Shown here piece after piece: positions 19,710 through 27,658 of a stretch of 64,000 nucleotides of DNA. Under the pieces are notes generated by a model. The model did not search any database, was not told the origin of the DNA, and saw only the letters and a program-made list of their open reading frames with translations. The translations under genes and the position numbers were made by a program. Source of the stretch: Paracoccus pantotrophus (GTDB lineage: Bacteria > Pseudomonadota > Alphaproteobacteria > Rhodobacterales > Rhodobacteraceae); assembly GCF_008824185.1 (NCBI RefSeq), contig NZ_CP044426.1, forward strand, positions 1,124,501 to 1,188,500, in the 5' to 3' direction. Position 1 is the stretch's first letter; each line of letters begins with the position of its first letter.

Positions 19710-20350
19710 GACGTTGCCTTTCCTTTGAAATGGTCCAACAGCCTCCGCCACCAAGACGGAGCGAAAATGGTTTGCGTCGGCACCGGCACGCTTGCGGGAT
19801 GCAGCAGCGCCAGCGCCTCGCCCTCGGTCAGACGCCGGATCGGTTTCGAGAAATCGACCCGGCCGTTGCGGTCGACCGACCAGACGGGGATCGTTCCGGC
19901 GGGATAGCGGCCCGTGGCGAAGAGATCGCGTTCTGCCTCGCGGCGCGGGCGGATCGCGGCGGGTTTGAGCCAACCCATGAAGGCTGTTGCCGCAGCTGCC
20001 CGGTCGCCCGCGTTCAGGTGCCGGGTCAGCGCCGCCTTGGCGATGCCGCCCGTGTTGTAGTGAAACGAGACCAGCGCATCGAATTCGTGCGGTTCGAGCG
20101 GCACCTTCACGGCACGCAGGACGGCGGCCTCGTAGCGCGTGAGATCGGCGCGGAATACCCGGAACGCCTCGCGGATCCCGGCATCGAGATCAACGGGCAT
20201 GCCGCGCGGCATTGTGGCGGGATCGGGCAGACCGGCTGCGGCCGTGTGGCCGATGCCGGAGGTCCAGACCTGTTTCACATCCGTGTAGGGTCCGGGCACG
20301 ATGCCTTCGTGCCGGACGAGGGCCAGCAGCCCCCGGTCAGTCATCTGCAT
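19706..20350 (-). CDS. Phage lysozyme (GH24 family muramidase)
   Basis: The 214-aa enzyme would cleave the glycan strand of peptidoglycan during lysis. The GH24 pattern is visible: catalytic Glu in LALVRHEGIVPGPYTD (about residue 15), then VWTSGIGHT with the Asp/Thr region, and ALVSFHYNTGGIAKAALTRH in the second half. The C-terminal ~60 residues carry an extra tail (PVWSVDRNGRVDFSKPI). No signal peptide is visible, so release probably depends on a holin. ATG 20350 follows a GGGGTG sequence; 20359 is the alternative start. Confidence 0.88.
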   Translation of the reverse strand: MQMTDRGLLALVRHEGIVPGPYTDVKQVWTSGIGHTAAAGLPDPATMPRGMPVDLDAGIREAFRVFRADLTRYEAAVLRAVKVPLEPHEFDALVSFHYNTGGIAKAALTRHLNAGDRAAAATAFMGWLKPAAIRPRREAERDLFATGRYPAGTIPVWSVDRNGRVDFSKPIRRLTEGEALALLHPASVPVPTQTIFAPSWWRRLLDHFKGKATS

Positions 20351-20355
20351 GGAAA

Positions 20356-20487
20356 TCACCCCAGAAGCGAGAGGATCAGGATCAGCGCGGCGATGGCGAT
20401 GCCGACGCCCAGCCGGTGGCGGAAGGCCTGGCCGGGATCGGACGGGTCGCAGCGCAGGGAGCGCGCGAGGCGGAGAAGGTCATGCAT
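20356..20487 (-). CDS. Tiny membrane protein in lysis cassette
   Basis: A 43-codon frame reads MHDLLRLARSLRCDPSDPGQ and ends in a single hydrophobic helix (VGIAIAALILILSLLG). It overlaps the upstream gene's stop and ends six bases before the lysozyme ATG, so it is translationally packed into the operon. Short single-helix proteins at this place are common in phage lysis modules; pinholin-like or spanin-like roles are guesses. Confidence 0.5.
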   Translation of the reverse strand: MHDLLRLARSLRCDPSDPGQAFRHRLGVGIAIAALILILSLLG

Positions 20488-20830
20488 CGCCATCGCCTTT
20501 CCCGGCATGGCGCAGACGGGCGAGCAGCACCTCGATGAAGGCGGGACCGAAGACGCCGACCAGATAGGCCGCCGATCCGGCCGCGCCCCCGGCCGGGATC
20601 GCCTCGGGCGGCAGGCCGAGCCAACGGGTGATGATCGCCATCGACAGGCTGCCCATCCCGGCCGCGATCAGACCGCCAAGCAGGATGTGGCGTAGCGCAT
20701 CGCGCAGCCGCATCTTCGTCGTCAGCGCATTGGTCGCCCCCCCGAGCGCGCCCCAGGCGGCGAGGATCACCGCCGTGGAGGCGAGCAGTTCCTTCAGCGC
20801 TGCCGCCAGAAATCCGGTTTCGTCGTTCAT
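20480..20830 (-). CDS. Putative holin-like membrane protein
   Basis: The 116-aa protein has about three hydrophobic segments: LASTAVILAAWGALGGA (about 14-30), ILLGGLIAAGMGSLSMAII (about 49-67) and GGAAGSAAYLVGVFGPAFIEV (about 80-100, given in part). It ends in a charged tail (RLRHAGKGDGDA). Size, topology and location directly before the lysozyme fit a holin. The start overlaps the DUF2460 stop by four bases. Confidence 0.65.
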   Translation of the reverse strand: MNDETGFLAAALKELLASTAVILAAWGALGGATNALTTKMRLRDALRHILLGGLIAAGMGSLSMAIITRWLGLPPEAIPAGGAAGSAAYLVGVFGPAFIEVLLARLRHAGKGDGDA

Positions 20831-21453
20831 CGTCGGATCTCCAGAAGCGGGATGGAGGTGATCGAGCCCAGCCGCTCGAGGTCGAGCGTCACGTCGAGCA
20901 CGTCGGTGTCGAAGCGGACCGGGACATCGAACTCGAAGCCTGCGGTGACCGCGACGCCAGCGCTCGGCGGGGTGGTGAAGGTGATGACGCCGGTCGTGGT
21001 ATCGACGGACCAGCCAGACGCCTGCGGTGCGCCATTCAGGGCGATGGTGACCGAGCCCGCGACCGGCTTGGTGATGGTCCGCACCCACGACTGGCTGCCC
21101 GAGGCGTATCGCTTCACCAGCTGGAAGGCGGTCGTCGCGCCATTGCCGGTGCCGATCGCCTGGTCGGTCGGCGAAGGCGTGCCCGAGGGAAGGCAGGATT
21201 TGTGATCGCCCCAGTCCTTGAACCGGAAGCCATGGAGGCGACCGTTCCGCGTCTCGAAGAAGGCAACCACGGCGGCTAGATCGTCGGCCCGGCGGATACC
21301 GTAGGCCACGTCGTAGCGACGGCGCGAATTGGCCCAGCTGGCGTTGCGCTCTTCGTCGCCCGAGGCAAGTTCGACGATCTGGGTGCGCCGTTCGGGCCCG
21401 CCGCGCGCGCCTCGGCTGATGTTGTCCGGGAACCGGACCTCATGGAACGCCAT
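20827..21453 (-). CDS. DUF2460 phage tail protein (GTA gp12 type)
   Basis: The 208-aa protein starts with the family signature FHEVRFPDNISRGARGGPER and contains RRYDVAYGIRRADDLAAVVA and FRFKDWGDHKSC. DUF2460 proteins are distal tail proteins that link the tube to the baseplate hub. It lies three bases downstream of the tape-measure gene. In R. capsulatus GTA the next gene is gp13; here a lysis cassette intervenes. Confidence 0.92.
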   Translation of the reverse strand: MAFHEVRFPDNISRGARGGPERRTQIVELASGDEERNASWANSRRRYDVAYGIRRADDLAAVVAFFETRNGRLHGFRFKDWGDHKSCLPSGTPSPTDQAIGTGNGATTAFQLVKRYASGSQSWVRTITKPVAGSVTIALNGAPQASGWSVDTTTGVITFTTPPSAGVAVTAGFEFDVPVRFDTDVLDVTLDLERLGSITSIPLLEIRR

Positions 21454-21456
21454 GGG

Positions 21457-23892
21457 TTACATCCCCCGGCGCCCGAGCGAGACCGCCCGGGCGATGTCGG
21501 CCGCGACCTGCGTGCGGGATTGCCGGAAACTCTCGGCGTCGCGGGCCATGATGGTGACGTAGATCCCACCGCCCGTGCCGTAGCTCTGCGCATCTCGCCG
21601 GGAGAGCACGCGTTCGCCGCGCTGCAGGATCGCAGGCACCTCATCATGGCGAAGCCCCACCGCACCGCCCGAATGCATCCGGGGTGCGGCGGCGAAGGCC
21701 ATGGCCGGGACCATGCGCGAGGGGCCGGACGATCCGACGATGCCGCCTGCGTGCAGGATATTGGCGAAGATCCCGCCCGCGCCGCCAAGCGCGCCCGAGA
21801 GCGCGTTGGCGATGGGACCGAGGATGAACCGCCGCGCCGCGAGCTTGGCGAGATCGGCGATGAGCGAGGTCACCAGATCGCGGAAGTTCAGCTTGCCGGT
21901 CTTCACGAACTCTCCCACCGCGTCCTCGGCCGACTGGAAGGCGCTGACGAGGCTCTGGCCGATATCGCCGCCAATCTCCCGAGCCCGGCTGGCATAGTCC
22001 GAGAGCGCCGCCGTCACGGCCTGCCATCCGGTCAGCGCGCGCTCCGCCCCGTCTCCAGCAGCGGTTCCGGCATCGCGGGCAGCACCTCCGGCGCCATTGG
22101 CCGCGGCAGCGGTGTCGTCGAGCCCGGCCGCCAGTGCATCGGCGGAGGTCGCGGCATCTGTCAGCGCGGTCCCAGCTTCCGTGCCGGACCCGGTCACGGC
22201 ATCCTTCAGCGCCTGCCAGGCGGCAAGCGGCCGGGTCGCGGCATCGGTCAGCATACCCGCAGCCTCGCGATAGGCATCGGCCCGGGCACGCGCGTCATCC
22301 GCCATGGCACCGAGCCCGAGATCGGGCGGTGCGATATAGGTCCGGGCGAGCGCGTCTGAGAACGCATCGGCCGCTGCCGTACCGGCCGCCGTCGCGGCCC
22401 CCTCGAATGGGTTGTCGATCCGGCTCAGGTCCACTGCGTCGAGCGTGCCGATCCGCACGCCGCCTTCGCCGACCGCCCATTCGGGCAGCAGGGCCAGCGC
22501 GGCGTTCAGCGTTTCGATAAAGCTGTTGATGCGCGTGACGACGCCGTTCAGCATCGCCTCGACCCCGCCGATCAGCCCGTTTGCGGCCTGGTAGGTGAAG
22601 TCGCCGATGGTGCCCGGCAGGCTGCCCCAGATCGCCACCGCACCGTCATACGCGCCCTGGAAGATTGCCACAGTGCGGTCGCCGAACCCCACAACGCCCG
22701 CGACGGTGCCGTCGAGCGCCGAGAGCGCGGCGGCCCTTAGCCCCTGCCACCCGGCCGCCATGCGGGCCAGCGCGGCATCGAGCGCGAGCCCGATGCGCGA
22801 CCAGACCTCGGAGGCCAGATCGGAGAGCAGCCGGAAGGCTTCGCCGACCCCGCCCACGCGGGCGACGAATTGGGACAGCTGATAGATCAGCTCGCCCACA
22901 CCGACGATCAGCGCACCGATGCCGGTGCGAATCAGCGCCCCGCGCAGGACGACGAGCGCGGTGGCGAACCCACGCACCGACAGCGCGGCGGCGGCCAGCC
23001 CGGCGACCCAGCGGCCCGCGAGGAAGGTCGCGAAGGTCACGGCATAGGTGGTCAGGCGGCCGATGTTGTCGAAAAGCCCTCGGATTGCGATGCCGAGCGG
23101 ACCGGTACGGCTGGCAATGGCGGCCATGGCGTTTGCGATCGCCTCGAGCGCGGGTGCCGCGGCGACGGCAAGCTGGTTCGACAGCCCCCGCCAGATCAGC
23201 CCAAGCCGGGAGAAGGCATCGTTCGTGCGCTCGATCTGGTCGGCGTCCTGTTCGGAAACGACGACGCCGAAGGCAAGCACGTCCTCGGTCGCCTTGCGCA
23301 GTGTCGCGGTGTCGATGCGCGACATGGCGATGGAGCCTTCCTCGCCAAAAAGCTGACCCGCGACGGCAGCACGCTCGGCGGCAGGCACGAAATTCTCGAT
23401 GGCGGCGTTGATCGCGCCGACGCGCTGGTCCAGCGGCAGCGCGATCAGGTCGTTGGCCGAAAGACCCAGCCGGTCGAGCGCGTCGGCCGCGGGACCGCTC
23501 CCGGCGGCCGCCTGGCTGAGACGGCGGGTCAGGTCCTTGGTGGCCTGCTCGATCCCGGACATGGACACGCCCGCCAGCTCGCCCGCGCGTTCCAGGGTCT
23601 GTATCGAGGCGACGGTGGTGCCGAGCGACTGCGCGAGTTTCGCCTGCGCATCGACGGTCTGGAGGCCCGACCGGATCATCGCCACGCCAGCGGCGGCAGC
23701 CGCTGCCACGGCAGCTGCGGCGGCCACACGCACCCGGCGCGAGAAGGCGGCGAGCCGGGCGTTGGCCGCCTCCATCTCCCGGCTGAGCCGACCGAAGCCT
23801 CGGGCACCGGCTTCGCCGACGCCTTCCAGTTCGGCGCGCACCTGCCGACCACCGACCGCCGCTAGGCGGACGCTGACGCGTTTTTCAGCCAT
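21457..23892 (-). CDS. Phage tail tape-measure protein
   Basis: The 811-aa protein would set tail length. It begins with a charged head (MAEKRVSVRLAAVGGRQVRA) and a long Ala-rich coiled coil. It has a TMP-type central region (ERAGELAGVSMSGIEQATKD), several long hydrophobic/amphipathic helices (residues about 270-350) and a C-terminal region with GGIVGSSGPSRMVPAMAFAA and HSGGAVGLRHDEVPAILQRG, characteristic of lambda-like minor tail proteins. ATG 23892 is used: the longer reading frame upstream is out of keeping with the family and overlaps the chaperone gene. Confidence 0.9.
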   Translation of the reverse strand: MAEKRVSVRLAAVGGRQVRAELEGVGEAGARGFGRLSREMEAANARLAAFSRRVRVAAAAAVAAAAAAGVAMIRSGLQTVDAQAKLAQSLGTTVASIQTLERAGELAGVSMSGIEQATKDLTRRLSQAAAGSGPAADALDRLGLSANDLIALPLDQRVGAINAAIENFVPAAERAAVAGQLFGEEGSIAMSRIDTATLRKATEDVLAFGVVVSEQDADQIERTNDAFSRLGLIWRGLSNQLAVAAAPALEAIANAMAAIASRTGPLGIAIRGLFDNIGRLTTYAVTFATFLAGRWVAGLAAAALSVRGFATALVVLRGALIRTGIGALIVGVGELIYQLSQFVARVGGVGEAFRLLSDLASEVWSRIGLALDAALARMAAGWQGLRAAALSALDGTVAGVVGFGDRTVAIFQGAYDGAVAIWGSLPGTIGDFTYQAANGLIGGVEAMLNGVVTRINSFIETLNAALALLPEWAVGEGGVRIGTLDAVDLSRIDNPFEGAATAAGTAAADAFSDALARTYIAPPDLGLGAMADDARARADAYREAAGMLTDAATRPLAAWQALKDAVTGSGTEAGTALTDAATSADALAAGLDDTAAAANGAGGAARDAGTAAGDGAERALTGWQAVTAALSDYASRAREIGGDIGQSLVSAFQSAEDAVGEFVKTGKLNFRDLVTSLIADLAKLAARRFILGPIANALSGALGGAGGIFANILHAGGIVGSSGPSRMVPAMAFAAAPRMHSGGAVGLRHDEVPAILQRGERVLSRRDAQSYGTGGGIYVTIMARDAESFRQSRTQVAADIARAVSLGRRGM

Positions 23893-24244
23893 TGGGGCGT
23901 TCCATCTGTTCGTTGAGTTTGGCCACCATCGCCGCTTCGATGATGGGCAGCAGTTCGGCCGCAGCGAGCGGCCGCACGCCGAGGGCGTCGCCAAGGGCGA
24001 GCGCCGCCGACATATCCCAGCCGATCACCGCGCCGGGCAGAACCCGGAGTTGGCCGCCGAGGCGGCCGACCAGGTCCCAGACCTGCCAGCCCTCATAGGT
24101 CAGCGGCCGGTTTAGCCGCGCCGGGCAGTCCGGGCACGTCGTTTGGCAGGCGTCGCAATATCGATCGCCCCCGCCGAAGGACCATTCGGCGAGAGCGCGG
24201 AGGCGTTTTTTTCCTGTTCCAGCACGCCACTGGCATCGAAGTGC
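23885..24244 (-). CDS. Tail assembly chaperone, extended frame (GT-like, reached by -1 frameshift)
   Basis: The frame contains LAEWSFGGGDRYCDACQTTC, PDCPARLNRPLTYEGWQVWD and RPLAAAELLPIIEAAMVAKL and ends overlapping the tape-measure start. It has no ATG, GTG or TTG start in its 5' part. It does have a canonical slippery heptamer A_AAA_AAC (minus strand, 24211-24205) shared with the overlapping frame that stops at 24112. Codon arithmetic places the heptamer in the zero frame of that shorter ORF and gives this frame after a -1 slip, the arrangement of lambda G/GT. The 5' end of the shorter frame runs into the repeat at 24224, so the gene is probably truncated. Confidence 0.6.
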   Translation of the reverse strand, partial: ALRCQWRAGTGKKRLRALAEWSFGGGDRYCDACQTTCPDCPARLNRPLTYEGWQVWDLVGRLGGQLRVLPGAVIGWDMSAALALGDALGVRPLAAAELLPIIEAAMVAKLNEQMERPNG

Positions 24245-24280
24245 TCAGGTGCACGTTCGAAAACTCAATCGTTTCAGATC
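24112..24280 (-). pseudogene. Tail assembly chaperone, short frame (G-like), 5' truncated
   Basis: The frame EHFDASGVLEQEKNASALSP then NGPSAGAIDIATPAKRRART ends with TAA at 24114-24112. It carries the slippery A_AAA_AAC in zero frame. Upstream of about 24230 the sequence becomes the ~250-bp repeat and an in-frame TGA follows, so the N-terminal part of the chaperone appears to be missing. A GTG at the SGV position could act as a start for a very short product. Confidence 0.45.
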
Positions 24281-24464
24281 TTTGAAAGCTATTCACCAAA
24301 TCCGCGCAGTCATCAGGTCCGGAGAATATCCCGCCTGAGAGACCGCTTCCGGACGGCCCGGCAGCGGGGGCAGTGCTCAGCCCCACCCGCATAACCCTCG
24401 AAAACAACGGAAAAATCCGGCCGGGGCCGGATGGGGAGAACGCTTTCGCGAGGGCAAGTGGCGG
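24224..24464. repeat. Imperfect ~240-bp direct repeat, right copy
   Basis: This copy is homologous to 4050-4299 in the same orientation and marks the point where recognisable tail genes stop. Together the copies bracket about 20.2 kb holding the copper cluster and prophage remnant. A minus-strand reading frame (24512-24093) spans this copy, but its counterpart in the left copy is interrupted by stops, so coding is not supported. Bases 24465-24552 show nothing recognisable. Confidence 0.75.
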
Positions 24465-24554
24465 GCCGAAGCCGACGAAACAGAGAACTACACCTACGCC
24501 ATAGCCCTCCAAAATGACCTATAAGGCTTTGGCTGCTTGGGCTCCGCGCCCCTA

Positions 24555-25386
24555 GGGTCAGGATTCATAACCAATAGATGACGAGAGCCGCGAGGGCGAT
24601 GGCTGAGAGGAACACCTTGGGGCATCGGTCATAGCGGGTCGCGACGCGCCTCCAGTCCTTGAGCCTGCCGAACATGATCTCGATGCGGTTACGCCGCTTG
24701 TATCTCCGCTTATCGTATTTGATCGGCGTCTTGCGTTTCTTCCGGCCTGGGATGCAGGCACGTATCCCCTTGTCCTGCAACGCTTCTCTGAACCAGTCAG
24801 CGTCATAGCCACGATCCCCGAGTAGCCATTTGACGTTTGGCAGACCACTCAGCAGGGCCCGAGCGCCGATATAATCGCTGACCTGTCCAGCGGTGACGAA
24901 CAGGTCGATCGGTCGCCCCTGACTGTCGCAGATGGCGTGCAGCTTGGTGTTCATACCGCCTTTGGTTCGACCGATCAGGCGACCACGCCCCCCTTTTTGG
25001 CGGCCATGCTGGTCGCCGTTCGATGGGCCTTGAGGTATGTTGCGTCGATCATCACGGTCGTTTTCTCGCCGTGTTCCGCCGCCAGCCCGGCCATCATCCG
25101 CGCGAAGATGCCCTTTTCGCTCCAACGCTTCCACCGGCTGTAGAGCGTCTTATGTGGGCCATACGAGGCGGGCGCATCGCGCCAACGCAAGCCATTGCGA
25201 TTGATGAAAATAATCCCGCTCAGCACCCGTCTGTCATCAACCCGGGGCTTCCCGTGCGACCTGGGAAAGAAGGGAGCCAGGCGCGCCATCTGCGCGTCGG
25301 TCAGCCAGAAGAGATCGCTCATGTCACCGCTCCGTTTTCGGAGGCGTGAATCACGCAGCGCAACAGAAATCAATGCATCCTGACCC
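24555..25386 (-). mobile_element. IS5-family (IS427-like) insertion sequence, left copy
   Basis: The ends are GGGTCAGGATTCAT and the inverse of GGGTCAGGATGCAT, flanked by TA. The 832-bp size and two overlapping frames joined by a homopolymer run fit the IS427 group. The copy at 31199-32030 has the same length and identical encoded proteins, in opposite orientation. Confidence 0.88.
24565..25322 (-). CDS. IS5-family transposase, two frames joined by -1 frameshift (left copy)
   Basis: The first frame (25322-24975) begins MSDLFWLTDAQMARLAPFFP and contains RWRDAPASYGPHKTLYSRW and a DDE Asp in TVMIDATYLKAHRTA. It ends at KKGGVVA. The second frame continues as GRGRLIGRTKGGMNTKLHA, with GDRGYDADWFREAL (second Asp) and RYKRRNRIEIMFGRLKDWRR (Glu). 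The overlap carries A5G6, so a -1 slip gives the full DDE transposase of about 250 aa. ATG 25322 matches the family start better than 25373. Confidence 0.9.
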
Positions 25387-25612
25387 TAGAACACCTCGTT
25401 CGATGTTTATCGCCGTACTTGAGGACCGTTTGCGGTTTCTAGCTGATGGCTCGGGAGCATCCCATCGCTCTTCAGTTTGTGGACGCTATGCTAAAGCCAG
25501 TCCGATGGAGGCGGTCCTGCCGTGACCGCTTCGTCGATGGTCCGGATGCTACGTACTGTATTGAGGCCGGATCACGAACAGCCTATCCTCTTGCCTCAGG
25601 GGGAGGCGTCGA

Positions 25613-27619
25613 ATGCAGCTCAAGTCTTTTCGCGTAAGGAATTTTCGATCCATCAACGATAGCGGTGAAGTTGATGTTTCTCGTATTACGGCGTTACTAG
25701 GTCGAAACGAGAGCGGCAAGTCGAACGTCTTGCGGGCGCTTCATAGTCTAAACCCAGCAGACGGCTTCAAGGCGCTCAATCCCATCAAGGATTTTCCGAG
25801 ACATCGTAAGCTTTCAGAATGCAACGACCACACCCCGGTTGTCGACTCCACATGGCAATTGAGCGAGTACGAACAGCGCCGCCTAGCTGAGATTTGGCCG
25901 GCCGCTGAAGGCGTGACTGAAGTCACAGTTGGCCGTCGATATGGTGACAAGCGTTATGTTGGCATCGACGCACCAGAAGCGACTTTCGATCTAGCCGCGA
26001 TCAAGGCCGACGCGCGTAAGATTGACGCGGCGGTGAAGGCGAAAGCGTCGAAGTTGCCGGACGATGCAAAGGCCGAGTTGAAGCGTGCTTCAGACGCATT
26101 CGTTGCCGCTATCGGTGCCGGAGCTACCGCCGTAAAATGGGCCTCAACGGCAACCTCGGCGCTTGCCGCGCTTCGGCAGGCGCTTGCAGCGGCCGATACT
26201 GAGCTTACCGACGCCCAAGACCAGAAAATCGTCGCGCTGGAAGAAATGGCCGAAGCCATCCCCGGAAACGAGGAAGCGCACACAAAGGCTCGCAACTGGA
26301 TTATCGAACGCCTACCGAAGTTCATGTATCTTGAAGACTATCCAGAAATAGAAGGCCATCAAGATATTTCTCAATTCCTCAAACGTAAGACCGAAGCACA
26401 GCAGACCGCGGCCGACATAAACTTTGAAAAGCTTTGCAAGGTCGCTGGTCTTAGCCCTGAAAAGCTCCACGAACTGTCGCAAAGCAACGGCCAAGAGACG
26501 CGCGGACAGTTGGCTAACCGCGCTGGTGCCGTCGTCACGACCGCTATTCGCAAGCGGTGGAAAGACCGCGAACTAAAGGTTCGCTTCAATCTAGATGCGC
26601 ACCATTTCGATACGCTGATCTCCGACCCAAACAGCACATATGATGTTGAGGTGAACCTTGACGAACGGAGCCGTGGGTTTCAATGGTTCTTCGCGTTCTA
26701 CATTGTGTTCGCGGCAGACACGGAAGACGGGGATGCGGACGGCGCGATTTTGCTTCTGGATGAACCCGGCCTATATCTTCACGCGAGGTCACAGGCCGAT
26801 TTGCTTCGCCACCTAGAAGACGATTTCTCCAACCAAATCGTCTACACAACGCATTCGCCGTTCATGGTCCCAACGCACCAGTTGGATTGGGTGCGGACGG
26901 TTAACATCGCCGAAGACGACGGCACGACCGTCTCCAACGACCCGAATGGAGACGCCCGCACATTGTTTCCTCTGCAAGCTGCGCTTGGATACGACCTTGC
27001 CCAAAGCCTGTTCGTCGGGCCGAACAACTTGGTCGTTGAGGGCGTCACCGATTTTTGGATTCTGTCGGCAGTTTCTGCGTATCTGAACGACCAAGGTAAA
27101 GTCGGCCTTGATGAACGGCTGACCATAACGCCAGCCGGAGGCGCGCAAAAAGTCCACTACATGGTAGCGCTGCTAACGTCGGAACGACTGAAGGTCTTGG
27201 TTCTCTTTGATGAGGAAAAAGACGCGAAGGCAACACGAGACGATTTGGTCAAGGGCAAACTTATCCGGTCCGATAACGTAGTGTTCGCCAGCGAAGCCTT
27301 TGAAACACCACCCGCTGAATCTGATATTGAAGATATATTGGACCCGGCGGTTTACGAAGCCCTTGTGCGCGAAACTTATGCAAAGGAACTGAAGGGCAAG
27401 AAGTTAGAGCTTAATACCCATATTCCTCGCATAGCCCGTCGCTTCGAAGCGGCATTCGAAGCGCTCTCGATTGGCTTTCATAAAACACGACCGACAAGGC
27501 TGTTCCTGCAAAAAATGGCGGACGACCCGTCATCGGTCTTGCCAGCGGCAATTGAAAGTCGGTTCGAACGCTTGTTCAAAGCGATTAACAGTGCTCTCGA
27601 AAAACACCTTTCAAGGTAG
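25613..27619 (+). CDS. OLD-like ATP-dependent nuclease (AAA ATPase + TOPRIM)
   Basis: The 668-aa protein starts with an ABC-type ATPase half (LKSFRVRNFRSINDSG; Walker A GRNESGKS at 30-37). A helical insertion with coiled coil (about 130-330) is followed by a signature-like RSRGFQ (352-357), Walker B ILLLDEP (379-385) and the His switch YTTHSPF (411-417). A TOPRIM domain follows: VVEGVTD (474-480) and LVLFDEEKDA (529-538). This is the OLD/GajA architecture, in which ATP controls DNA cleavage. It leads a three-gene cluster, with 39 bases to the SIR2 gene. A GGGGGAGG stretch lies just upstream of the ATG. The 226 bp before it, back to the IS, hold no recognisable gene. Confidence 0.85.
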   Translation: MQLKSFRVRNFRSINDSGEVDVSRITALLGRNESGKSNVLRALHSLNPADGFKALNPIKDFPRHRKLSECNDHTPVVDSTWQLSEYEQRRLAEIWPAAEGVTEVTVGRRYGDKRYVGIDAPEATFDLAAIKADARKIDAAVKAKASKLPDDAKAELKRASDAFVAAIGAGATAVKWASTATSALAALRQALAAADTELTDAQDQKIVALEEMAEAIPGNEEAHTKARNWIIERLPKFMYLEDYPEIEGHQDISQFLKRKTEAQQTAADINFEKLCKVAGLSPEKLHELSQSNGQETRGQLANRAGAVVTTAIRKRWKDRELKVRFNLDAHHFDTLISDPNSTYDVEVNLDERSRGFQWFFAFYIVFAADTEDGDADGAILLLDEPGLYLHARSQADLLRHLEDDFSNQIVYTTHSPFMVPTHQLDWVRTVNIAEDDGTTVSNDPNGDARTLFPLQAALGYDLAQSLFVGPNNLVVEGVTDFWILSAVSAYLNDQGKVGLDERLTITPAGGAQKVHYMVALLTSERLKVLVLFDEEKDAKATRDDLVKGKLIRSDNVVFASEAFETPPAESDIEDILDPAVYEALVRETYAKELKGKKLELNTHIPRIARRFEAAFEALSIGFHKTRPTRLFLQKMADDPSSVLPAAIESRFERLFKAINSALEKHLSR

Positions 27620-27658
27620 TCACGCGTCAGAGCGTTTAGGATGTGTTCGGGGGGAAAC

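Noticed and set aside
24093..24512. 139-codon minus-strand frame through the right ~240-bp repeat
   Set aside because: The homologous frame in the left repeat copy is interrupted by stops, and its 3' part runs out of frame with the tail chaperone.
25446..25637. 63-codon ORF upstream of the OLD-like gene
   Set aside because: No family, no ribosome-binding site, and it overlaps the start of the OLD-like gene in another frame.
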